64,000 bases of DNA from an uncultured Granulosicoccaceae bacterium. Its GTDB lineage: Bacteria > Pseudomonadota > Gammaproteobacteria > Granulosicoccales > Granulosicoccaceae. The translations under genes were made by a program, and so were the position numbers. The stretch lies in the NCBI GenBank assembly GCA_938035525.1, contig CALHOI010000005.1, positions 1 through 64,000 of the forward strand, written 5' to 3'. The notes under the pieces are model-generated. The model was not told the DNA's origin, searched no databases, and saw only the letters and a program-made list of their open reading frames with translations. The number at the start of each line of letters is the position of its first letter. Positions within the stretch are counted from its first letter, which is position 1. Positions 25,779-33,505 of the stretch are shown piece after piece.

Positions 25779-27335
25779 CTAACCAAGCTCCTGTAGTTTT
25801 TCCATAATGGGTTCCATCACTGGCTGCAGAACAGCGCCAACACCTGGGATAGCCATAACCTTATCGATAATTGGTTGTAATTTACCCATGCCTTCTTCAG
25901 CGATAGATGAGATAGGACCGCGTGCAGCATCGGGTACTTTACCAATCATATCGGTAACAGAGTCAACGCTGGTGCCCAGTTCTCCCAATGCAGGTAAAGC
26001 TGCTTTGGCGCTGTCAATATCTGAAATGCCACCCAGTGTCTCGGTTGCATTACCGAAAAGGTCTGTTACCTGAGTGGTCACTTCTTCGGGGTTAACACTC
26101 ATTGCATCAGTTGCTGACTCGGTTGCACTGGCTGCCGCGTCTTTAGTGGCATCAACTGCACCCTCTGCAGCATCTTTGGTTGCATCTACAGCGTCAGATG
26201 CTGTCTCACTGACCGCCGCTGCACCAGAACTAGCCGCATCGGCTGCATCGCTAGCTGCATCACCCGCACCTGGCAGCAGAAATTTGAATGCGGCCCATGC
26301 CAAAGCACCCAGAATAATCAGAGGCAGCAACCAGCGGAACATAGAGCCGCCTTTCTTTGCACCATGCTCAACAGTGTTGGAAGCGTGATGGACACCATCA
26401 CGAGTAGCACCCGCTGCACCGGATACGCCGTCCCCAACTTTGCCTGCGACGTTACCCGCGGCATCTCTTGCGCCACCGACAACATTTCCAGCTGCATCGC
26501 GTGCACCACTAACAGCATTGCCTGCGGCATCTTTTGCGCCGTCAACAACGTTTCCGGCTGCATCTCGCGCACCACTGACGGCATTACCTGCGGCATCTCT
26601 TGCACCGCCGACAACATTCCCGGCAGCATCACGTGCGCCACTGACGGCATTACCTGCGGCGTCTTTTGCACCGTCTACAACATTCCCGGCTGCGTTTGTT
26701 ACTCCACTTGCCATGCTAGAGGCGCCAGCTGCTGCAGCACCCACGGCTCCAGCAGCAGCACCCATACCTGCGCCGCCCAGATTGCCAATGCTACTTAGGA
26801 ATCCAGAAGAATTCAGTTGGTCACCCAAGCCCTGAGGCATGGCGGCACTGATATTGTTACCTTGGCTGGTTAACATGCTAGCCAGACTTCCCGCGTTGAG
26901 TCCGTCACCCATGACTTTTCGTTTCAGCACGCCTAATACGATAGGCGCAAGCATACCCATCAGTGAACTGGTGCCGCCCTTGCTGACACCTGAAAATGCG
27001 GACAAAGCGCCAGCCAGTTTACCCAGGCCTCCGCTGCCGAATAAGTTGCTGAGTACAGAGTTACCATTATCGATAACGGTGGACGCTTGACCGCCACCCA
27101 ATAATGAGCCCATGTTGTCGAGCAAAGAATCGTCTTGATCTTGGATAGCGCCGAAGAGTTTATCTGCACCATCACCATTGTTGGCTGAGCCGGTCATGCC
27201 GTTGAGCAAAGCTGGAATCATGCCGTCCACTGCACTTGTTGCCTTCCCGCCTTCATTGCCAAGTAGGTTGCCCATGTGGCCAATCAATTGGCCCTTAACC
27301 TGATCTTTTACTAAATCAACTAAATTGAATGACAT
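25779..27335 (-). CDS. DUF937 protein with LEA-like 11-residue repeats and a membrane segment
   Basis: A 518-residue protein. Residues 1-175 match DUF937 (YidB-like): LVDLVKDQVKGQL, GMIPALLNGM, GGTSSLMGMLAPIVLGVLKRK. Residues 219-295 are seven exact-length 11-residue repeats of the form V-V/A-x-G-A-K/R-D-A-A-G-N, preceded by one degenerate copy. A transmembrane helix follows at 333-355, then an Ala/Asp/Thr-rich stretch with DATKDAAEGAVDATKDAA, and a C-terminal domain (415-518) with IIDKVMAIPGVGAVL. The repeats resemble group 3 LEA or apolipoprotein-like amphipathic helices linked to desiccation or osmotic protection, which is inference. The ATG follows a strong AAGGAGGG site. Confidence 0.8.
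   Translation of the reverse strand: MSFNLVDLVKDQVKGQLIGHMGNLLGNEGGKATSAVDGMIPALLNGMTGSANNGDGADKLFGAIQDQDDSLLDNMGSLLGGGQASTVIDNGNSVLSNLFGSGGLGKLAGALSAFSGVSKGGTSSLMGMLAPIVLGVLKRKVMGDGLNAGSLASMLTSQGNNISAAMPQGLGDQLNSSGFLSSIGNLGGAGMGAAAGAVGAAAAGASSMASGVTNAAGNVVDGAKDAAGNAVSGARDAAGNVVGGARDAAGNAVSGARDAAGNVVDGAKDAAGNAVSGARDAAGNVVGGARDAAGNVAGKVGDGVSGAAGATRDGVHHASNTVEHGAKKGGSMFRWLLPLIILGALAWAAFKFLLPGAGDAASDAADAASSGAAAVSETASDAVDATKDAAEGAVDATKDAAASATESATDAMSVNPEEVTTQVTDLFGNATETLGGISDIDSAKAALPALGELGTSVDSVTDMIGKVPDAARGPISSIAEEGMGKLQPIIDKVMAIPGVGAVLQPVMEPIMEKLQELG
26451..26681 (-). repeat. Seven 33-bp coding tandem repeats in the DUF937 gene
   Basis: These encode residues 219-295. Units alternate VVDGAKDAAGN, AVSGARDAAGN, VVGGARDAAGN, AVSGARDAAGN, then the cycle restarts, so there is a 132-bp higher-order repeat (1.75 copies). 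Recent expansion by slippage or recombination is likely. An ancient, degenerate unit precedes it (to about 26714). Confidence 0.9.
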
Positions 27336-27604
27336 TGAATGCCCTCCTTATGAATCACATCTAAGAATCAGCTGAACATGAATAATGTTGCACAACTGGT
27401 ATAAGCTTTGAGAGCAGTAATAATACAGCAACACAGGTGATACAAATCCGCAACTCGTTAACTATTGCAAGCGAAGTGAGTAAAAACCATTGATTAGCAA
27501 AATATTTAAAACTCGCGCTATAAGACAATCTGCAATAGTCAGCAGTTCTACGGTGTAAGCCGTGCTATCTTTAAAGATTATTACCTTTTGTAAACTGTTG
27601 TGTT

Positions 27605-28207
27605 ATGAGTAAACAAAAAACAGTCGGTTTCATAGCCATGAAAGATGGCACTGCTGAAGATTACGCGTTATTGGAACAACTCGAAAAACCTTATCTTGCC
27701 AACACAGGCCATCGCATTTTGTCTGAACTGGCGCGTCAGGGTGAAATTTCGTTAGAAGGCTACAAATTGACGCGCTTAGATCACGCGTTGCAATCAGCTA
27801 CGCGAGCTCACCGGGATGGCGCTGACATAGACTGGATCATTGGCGCTTTGCTGCACGATATAGGCGATGGGCTGGCACCGCAAAATCATGATCGTTTTTC
27901 AGCAGAGGTCATCAGACCTTTTGTGCGTGAAGAGGTGACCTGGGTGGTGGAGCATCACGGAATTTTCCAAATGTTGTATTACGCCCATCATTACGGTTGG
28001 GATAAAAATGCTCGCGACAAATATAAACACCATCCAGGTTTTAATAGTTGCAGTGAGTTTTGTGAACGCTGGGACCAGTCATCCTTCGACCCGGACTATC
28101 AGGCCGAGCCGTTATCATTTTTTGAGCCAATGATCGATACCGTTTTTTCCAGAAAGGCTTACGACCCGGCTGTTATTCAACCTGGTGTTTATAAAGGATT
28201 ATTTTAA
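27605..28207 (+). CDS. HD-domain protein resembling PhnZ-type diiron oxygenases
   Basis: A 200-residue soluble HD-superfamily protein. Candidate metal ligands are His60 (RLDHALQSA), His84-Asp85 (ALLHDIGD), His95 (QNHDRFSAEV), His117/118 (VVEHHG) and Asp157 (ERWDQ). Their order and spacing match, from memory, PhnZ and related mixed-valent Fe(II)/Fe(III) oxygenases (HxxQ, LLHDLG, QHEKVGADY, EGH, RAWDE) better than HD phosphohydrolases. PhnZ cleaves a hydroxyphosphonate, but no phosphonate gene is seen nearby, so the substrate is open. Its stop and the next start overlap (TAATG). A phosphohydrolase role remains possible. Confidence 0.75.
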   Translation: MSKQKTVGFIAMKDGTAEDYALLEQLEKPYLANTGHRILSELARQGEISLEGYKLTRLDHALQSATRAHRDGADIDWIIGALLHDIGDGLAPQNHDRFSAEVIRPFVREEVTWVVEHHGIFQMLYYAHHYGWDKNARDKYKHHPGFNSCSEFCERWDQSSFDPDYQAEPLSFFEPMIDTVFSRKAYDPAVIQPGVYKGLF

Positions 28208-28941
28208 TGAATGCGCATGTTAAAGAGCAGCTGGCACCTGGCGGTGTGCTAAGAGCCGGTATCAACATGAGTAACTTTTTATTGGTAAGCAGTGCCGCCG
28301 CTAATGGAGACCCGGCTGGTGTATCGCCAGACATGGCGAAGGCCATTGCCGATGATCTTGGCGTTGAGCTACAGCTAATTCCCTATAAAGGTCCAGGGGA
28401 TGTTGCTGATGGTGCCATCAATAATGAATGGGACATTGCCAATATCGCTGCTGAGGCGGAGCGTGCCAAAACCATTGCATTCAGCCCGGCTTATTGTGAG
28501 ATACAAGCGACTTACTTATTGCCTCCCGGTTCGCGTATTCAATCGCTTACTGATGTTGATCAACCAGGAGTCAAAATCAGCGTTAAAGAACGTGCTGCCT
28601 ACGACTTATGGTTAACCGAAAACATGACTCAGGCAAGCCTGGTTCGCACGGCCACCATGGACGACTCATTCGCCGTTTTCAAAGAACAGAAATTAGATGT
28701 ACTAGCCGGATTACGGCCGCGTTTACTGGATGATGCCGTTAAGTTTCCTGGTTCAGTCGTCATGGAGCAAAGTTTCACGGCAGTTCAGCAATCCATTGGT
28801 TGTCAGCCTGATAAAACAGAGGCGGCAAACTATTTAAGTCAATTTGTTAGGCAGTCCATATCTCAGGGGCGGGTGGCCGAGCTAATAGATAAACACGGCG
28901 TAACGGGTAAGTTGTCGGTAGCACCTCTGCCTTCAACTTGA
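28207..28941 (+). CDS. Binding-protein-fold (SBP family 3) protein without signal peptide
   Basis: A 244-residue protein with the fold of amino-acid-type periplasmic binding proteins: GVLRAGINMSNFLLV, GVSPDMAKAIADDLGVELQLIPYKGPGDV, then AERAKTIAFSPAYCEIQATYLLPPGS and a hinge-like DVLAGLRPRL. The N terminus (MNAHVKEQLAPGG) has no signal peptide, lipobox or helix, so it should stay in the cytoplasm unless the start is wrong. It is translationally coupled to the HD protein (1-base overlap), which suggests that it works with that enzyme as a binding or sensor component. No permease adjoins it. Confidence 0.8.
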   Translation: MNAHVKEQLAPGGVLRAGINMSNFLLVSSAAANGDPAGVSPDMAKAIADDLGVELQLIPYKGPGDVADGAINNEWDIANIAAEAERAKTIAFSPAYCEIQATYLLPPGSRIQSLTDVDQPGVKISVKERAAYDLWLTENMTQASLVRTATMDDSFAVFKEQKLDVLAGLRPRLLDDAVKFPGSVVMEQSFTAVQQSIGCQPDKTEAANYLSQFVRQSISQGRVAELIDKHGVTGKLSVAPLPST

Positions 28942-28969
28942 GTTTGTCATTTTTTGAGCCCGCTAAGTT

Positions 28970-30307
28970 GTGATTAGACTGGTTTCTACATTTAATGCGC
29001 TGTTGCATGCGTCCGATCAGCTGCAGCTGGAAAAGCCGACACCGCAGCTGCTAACAGAAATTATTGATGCGGGTGTGGTCAGACCAGTCGACACCGAGCC
29101 ATTAAATTTTTGGTTTGCTCGTTACCTGACTATCCGGCAGGAACTATGGGATTTAATTAATGACTGCCTGGAAGCGGGTAATCGAATTGCGCATGGACTA
29201 ACCGATGAGCAGGTGTGGTCGCATTTTGTCATTGGTTATTCGGCGGCTTGTCTGCTTATCAGGAACGATCAGCAATTTTTGTTCGAAGTGTCCAGTCACA
29301 GTGTGTTGCAGCGAAAATTTAACGAAGCTGTGCCTGAATACCGCATACCACGCAAACAGTATACCGAAATATTTTCAGCCTTCGTTGATGGTGGTGATGC
29401 GTTAAGAATTTACGAGGCGGTGCACGATGCCAAGCGCAATCGAGACATGCTGGAGAAACTACGAGACGATGACGTGGTGGGGGCATTGGCCAGCAGGCTG
29501 CCAGAATTTGAAACCTGGTTAGATCCAAGCAAACGAACTTATTTTCAGCGTCTGTTGTCATTTTTGTCTCACAAGTGGCGGCGCAAGAGTGTAGTTGTGC
29601 TAAACAACATGCTCTCATCGGCTGTAGAAAATGTTGGCAGAGCAGCATCAGAAATTCAGTTGCCATTAGAGAAACGGGTAACGCCTGATATTTGTCATGA
29701 GGTAAGTGCCTTCTTACAACCCGGGGATGTCATAGTGACTCGGCATGACACGGCGTTCACAAATTTGTTTTTACCCGGCTTCTGGCCACATGCTGCTTTG
29801 TATGTTGGCACTGTACGGCAGCGTGAGTCCCTCGGCATCACCGTCGACAAGCGAATCAACTCGACGTGGACACACGACAAATGCGTACTCGAAGCGCTTA
29901 AAGATGGGGTGCGATTTAGGCCACTGGAACAAACGTTAGCGGTTGATAATTTTCTGGTGTTAAGGCCAAGCTTGAATCAGGCAGAATTACGCACTGGAAT
30001 CGAGCGCGTTGTATTGCACGAGGGCAAACCGTACAACTATGATTTCGATTTTTTTGGTTCTGAAAGGCTTGTTTGTTCTGAGGTTATCTACCGCGCGTTC
30101 GATGGCCTTGGTTCGATAAAATTTCCTCTGCTTGAACGTGCTGGAAGACACACGCTTTCACCTGAAGACATTGTTGAATATGCCTTTAACAGTGACGCGA
30201 TGCAGGTGATGGGAATCTACGGATTTAACATCAGTCGTACGCAGTTTATAACCGGTGAAAGGGCCGAACAGCTCGCCAGGCTCAGCGTTGCGGGTCAACC
30301 TGAGTAA
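28970..30307 (+). CDS. YiiX/NlpC-P60-like permuted papain-fold cysteine hydrolase
   Basis: A 445-residue protein. The first 240 residues are helical and unrecognised. The C-terminal part has the permuted NlpC/P60 (YiiX, DUF830) pattern: GDVIVTRHDTAFTNLFLPG, the histidine in FWPHAALYVGT, and the nucleophile cysteine in RLVCSEVIYRAFDG. Such enzymes act on amide or acyl bonds, in some cases in the envelope. No signal peptide is seen, so it may act in the cytoplasm. The start is read as GTG 28970, 28 bases after the previous gene, so the three genes from 27605 probably form one operon. It converges on the decarboxylase gene with 7 bases between. Confidence 0.75.
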   Translation: MIRLVSTFNALLHASDQLQLEKPTPQLLTEIIDAGVVRPVDTEPLNFWFARYLTIRQELWDLINDCLEAGNRIAHGLTDEQVWSHFVIGYSAACLLIRNDQQFLFEVSSHSVLQRKFNEAVPEYRIPRKQYTEIFSAFVDGGDALRIYEAVHDAKRNRDMLEKLRDDDVVGALASRLPEFETWLDPSKRTYFQRLLSFLSHKWRRKSVVVLNNMLSSAVENVGRAASEIQLPLEKRVTPDICHEVSAFLQPGDVIVTRHDTAFTNLFLPGFWPHAALYVGTVRQRESLGITVDKRINSTWTHDKCVLEALKDGVRFRPLEQTLAVDNFLVLRPSLNQAELRTGIERVVLHEGKPYNYDFDFFGSERLVCSEVIYRAFDGLGSIKFPLLERAGRHTLSPEDIVEYAFNSDAMQVMGIYGFNISRTQFITGERAEQLARLSVAGQPE

Positions 30308-30314
30308 TAAAAAA

Positions 30315-31931
30315 CTATGCGTCCTCGCTTGGCACGTACTCAATAATCAATGGCCCCGTAAGCTTAGTTAGGGTTTTCAGGTGAGTGCTTATGTCGCTCA
30401 ATGCTTGTGCTTTGGCATAATGTGCTTGCATTGATTTAGCCAGCAATGCCAGATTTGGTCCTTGTATGTCAACGCCAACACTGTCTATGTTGTTATTAAC
30501 CATGAAGTCGTTTATTTCTTTGTAACCGTGGTTGTTCCAGACAATAATGGCCAGCGTGACACCGTTCTGTGATGCAACCATGAGCTCGTTCAGGGTGAAT
30601 TGAAAGCCGCCGTCACCGGCAATGGCAACCACTGTGGCGTCGCTCTTGCCAAGTTTTGCACCAATAGCCGCCGGTAATGCATAACCTAAAGTGCCATAGC
30701 CAGTTGCAGAATTAAACCAGTGTCGTGGTCGTGGTGCGCGATGCATGAAATTGGCGTGATAGATTGGTTTTGTTGAGTCCCCAACAATTATGGTGTGTGG
30801 GTCGGCGCTGGTTATTTCGTTAAGCAGGGTTTCATACTGCGTTGTTGCTTGGCTGAATTTATGGCGCATAGCCTGATTGATGGCTGAAACCGTGCTGGCA
30901 GCATCACTCTGTTTTGTTATGTTGTTATTTTTTTCTATGGCATGGCACAACGCCGATAACGCTAAACCGGCATCACTAAGCAAACCAATACTGGCAATGC
31001 CATTGGTGTGTAACTGCGCGGGGTCTATGTCTATACGGATTAAATCGCCACCGTGTACCAAGGGGCCTTCGCTGTAGAAGTCGTAGTCGGTTTCGCCCAG
31101 CTCGGTACCTATTGCTATACAAATATCGCATTGGCTAATGTAATTGCGGAACTCGGTTGTCGTTTGTACGCCATCAAGCAATAGTGGGTGTTCAGGTGGT
31201 AGCAGGCCTCGCGCGTTAATCGTTAAGCAAGTGGGCATGCCAGTGAGTTTCACAAAGCCTTGTAAGGCATCTTCGGCGTTGATACAGCCCCCACCTACCA
31301 ACAGCGCACCTTTTTTGGATTGCGATAATCTTTGTACAATTTGAGCTATGACCCCGGCATCCGGGCCAGGTTTTGAAGGCAGGCCACATTTTTTCGGTGT
31401 TGTTTTTGTAATGCCTGTAGACATCAGGTTGGTTGGGATTTCAATATGTACTGGGCGAGGGCGAGCCGACGCGAAAACAGCAAACGCGCGCGCCATAACA
31501 TCGGGTAGCTCATTGATCGACAACAGCGTATGACTAAACGCGCATACCCCAGACATCATTTGTTGTTGGTTTTTAAGTTCATGCAATCGGCCCATCCCCA
31601 ACCCAAGCGTGTCTGTGGGGTTAACGCTTGATATAACCAGCATTGGGATAGAGTCTGCAAAGGCCTGTCCCATTGGAGTGGCCATGTTGGTCATGCCAGG
31701 TCCGGTTATGCACAAACAGACACCGACTTTGCCGGTGGCACGGGCATAACCGTCTGCCATAAACCCGGCGCCTTGTTCATGGCGCGGTGTGATATGTCGA
31801 ATAGTCGATTGCTGTAAGCCGCGATACAGTTCTATGGTGTGCACGCCGGGAATGCCAAAAACGGTATCCACGCCGTATTGATGCAGTAGATCAACAAGCT
31901 GATGCCCAATGAGCACAGTTGGTTTATTCAT
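30315..31931 (-). CDS. aruI: Thiamine-diphosphate decarboxylase, AruI-like (5-guanidino-2-oxopentanoate decarboxylase)
   Basis: A 538-residue acetolactate-synthase-fold enzyme. The start GVDTVFGIPGVHTIELYRGL and ITPRHEQGAGFMADGYARAT (catalytic Glu52) match AruI of the arginine transaminase route closely. ThDP binding is in GDGGFQFTLNELMVASQNG followed by the NN of WNNHGYKE. AruI decarboxylates 5-guanidino-2-oxopentanoate to 4-guanidinobutyraldehyde. The usual partners (arginine-pyruvate transaminase, guanidinobutyrase) are not here, so another 2-oxoacid is possible. The start at ATG 31931 is uncertain: an in-frame TTG lies 5 codons upstream, neither with a clear ribosome site. It is probably in one operon with the FAD dehydrogenase upstream. 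Confidence 0.8.
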   Translation of the reverse strand: MNKPTVLIGHQLVDLLHQYGVDTVFGIPGVHTIELYRGLQQSTIRHITPRHEQGAGFMADGYARATGKVGVCLCITGPGMTNMATPMGQAFADSIPMLVISSVNPTDTLGLGMGRLHELKNQQQMMSGVCAFSHTLLSINELPDVMARAFAVFASARPRPVHIEIPTNLMSTGITKTTPKKCGLPSKPGPDAGVIAQIVQRLSQSKKGALLVGGGCINAEDALQGFVKLTGMPTCLTINARGLLPPEHPLLLDGVQTTTEFRNYISQCDICIAIGTELGETDYDFYSEGPLVHGGDLIRIDIDPAQLHTNGIASIGLLSDAGLALSALCHAIEKNNNITKQSDAASTVSAINQAMRHKFSQATTQYETLLNEITSADPHTIIVGDSTKPIYHANFMHRAPRPRHWFNSATGYGTLGYALPAAIGAKLGKSDATVVAIAGDGGFQFTLNELMVASQNGVTLAIIVWNNHGYKEINDFMVNNNIDSVGVDIQGPNLALLAKSMQAHYAKAQALSDISTHLKTLTKLTGPLIIEYVPSEDA

Positions 31932-31952
31932 AGCTTGATTTGTCAACGTAAC

Positions 31953-32006
31953 TTGGTTAGATAACGAAAATTGTTTTGATAACGAATTTTGGTTAGATAA
32001 AGTAAC
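31953..32006. repeat. Three 18-bp tandem repeats between the dehydrogenase and decarboxylase genes
   Basis: TTGGTTAGATAACGAAAA (31953-31970), a diverged copy with TTGTTTTGATAACGAATT (31971-31988) and TTGGTTAGATAAAGTAAC (31989-32006) are consecutive. They fill most of the gap between the two minus-strand genes. Function is unknown: regulator binding, RNA processing or neutral slippage. Confidence 0.7.
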
Positions 32007-32016
32007 GGGTGGCTGG

Positions 32017-33411
32017 CTAGTTTACGGTAACCAGTTTACCCGGGTTCATGATGTTGTTCGGGTCGATGGCTTTTTTAAGTACGCCCATTAGCGCATAAGC
32101 TGCACCGTGTTCGTCTTCCATGTACTTACGCTTGCCCAGGCCAACACCGTGTTCACCGGTGACCGTACCACCGAACTCGAGTGCGAGTTGACTCACCGAG
32201 CCGGCCAGATCGTTTGCGCGTTGCAATTCTTCTTTGTTGCCTGGCTCTACCAATATCAGTAAATGAAAATTACCGTCACCAACATGGCCTACCAAAGGGG
32301 CTATCAAATTGGATGATTCGATGAGTTTTTTTGTTTTAGCTATGCACTGTGCAAGCGACGAGATTGGTACGCAGCAGTCTGTGACTAAACCATCGCAGCC
32401 GGGTCTCAACGCTTTCCCCGCATAGTATGCGTTATGTCTGGCTTGCCACAGTCGATTTCGCTCTTCGGTTTTAGACGCCCATTTAAAGTCTGATGCATTA
32501 AATTCTTCGCATACTGATTCAAACATGCTGACTTGCTCTGCGACACCAGCTTCGGTGCCGTGAAATTCCAAAAATAAATGTGGCTTTTCGGGCATGGGCA
32601 TATCGGGGTTGTAAAGATTCATGCCTTTCATTTGCAGTTCGTCGAGTAGTTCGATTCGGGCCATGGGAATGTTCATTTGTTTCGCCATAATCACAGCATC
32701 GACTGCTTGCTCGATGGTATCGAACACACACGTTGCAGCCGAAACCGTTTCTGGTTGCGCAAAGAGTCTGACCGTCAACTTGGTCATTATGCCCAGCGTG
32801 CCCTCAGAGCCAACGAACAAACGAGTTAAGTCATAACCGGCAGATGATTTGGCGGCACGTGTGCCCGTTTCGATAATTTGACCGTCGGGTAATACCACTT
32901 CCAGTGCTAAAACGTTTTCGCGCATCGTGCCATAGCGAACCGTGTTAGTGCCGGAGGCACGAGTTGCTGCCATGCCACCGAGTGTGGCGTCGGCCCCCGG
33001 GTCGACAGTAAACATAAGCCCGCTTGTGCGCAGTGCTTCGTTTAGCTCGGTGCGAGTCACGCCGGGTTCAACAACAGCATCCCAGTCTTTTTCATTGACG
33101 CTAAGCACTTTTTTCATTCGACTGGTATCAACACTGATGCCACCGCGATGTGGCACGATGTGACCTTCGAGGGATGTGCCGATACCGTACGGAATAACCG
33201 GACAACCATGCTTGCTGCAAATTTTTAAAATGCCTGATACTTCGTTAGCGTTATCGGGAAACACCACAGCATCTGGCAATGCGGGCGTGGTGTGTGCCTC
33301 GTCATGTGAATGAATTTCCAATACCGAGCTGCCGGTAGACAATCTGTCACCCAGCAGGTTTCTGAGTTCGGCAATTGCCTCGGCATTGTTTGTTGGTGTG
33401 TGATTAGACAT
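32017..33411 (-). CDS. FAD-binding D-2-hydroxyacid dehydrogenase (LDHD/GlcD type)
   Basis: A 464-residue flavoprotein of the VAO/PCMH superfamily, probably oxidising a D-2-hydroxyacid to the 2-oxoacid with cytochrome c or quinone as acceptor. The FAD-binding region has IPYGIGTSLEGHIVPHRGG and DPGADATLGGMAATRASGTNTVRYGTMREN. The C-terminal cap carries LVGHVGDGNFHLL and GTVTGEHGVGLGKRKYM, whose histidines bind substrate and metal in D-lactate dehydrogenase. The substrate could be longer than lactate. It faces the amidohydrolase gene across a 94-base divergent promoter region and runs into the AruI-like gene, which would consume a 2-oxoacid product. Confidence 0.87.
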   Translation of the reverse strand: MSNHTPTNNAEAIAELRNLLGDRLSTGSSVLEIHSHDEAHTTPALPDAVVFPDNANEVSGILKICSKHGCPVIPYGIGTSLEGHIVPHRGGISVDTSRMKKVLSVNEKDWDAVVEPGVTRTELNEALRTSGLMFTVDPGADATLGGMAATRASGTNTVRYGTMRENVLALEVVLPDGQIIETGTRAAKSSAGYDLTRLFVGSEGTLGIMTKLTVRLFAQPETVSAATCVFDTIEQAVDAVIMAKQMNIPMARIELLDELQMKGMNLYNPDMPMPEKPHLFLEFHGTEAGVAEQVSMFESVCEEFNASDFKWASKTEERNRLWQARHNAYYAGKALRPGCDGLVTDCCVPISSLAQCIAKTKKLIESSNLIAPLVGHVGDGNFHLLILVEPGNKEELQRANDLAGSVSQLALEFGGTVTGEHGVGLGKRKYMEDEHGAAYALMGVLKKAIDPNNIMNPGKLVTVN

Positions 33412-33505
33412 CGGATCTGCGGACTTGGTATTCTTGGCTCAGAATCGAGTCTAACACTCGAACGGTGCTACCAAAAGCGCTTTATTTCTGGGCAAACGGG
33501 GTTCT

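Noticed and set aside
26451-26681. Possible CRISPR array
   Set aside because: The 33-bp units are contiguous with no spacers and encode an in-frame protein repeat.
26364-26835. Long open frames on the plus strand opposite the DUF937 repeats
   Set aside because: They are antisense shadows created by the 33-bp repeats. The minus-strand gene has a strong ribosome site and known domains.
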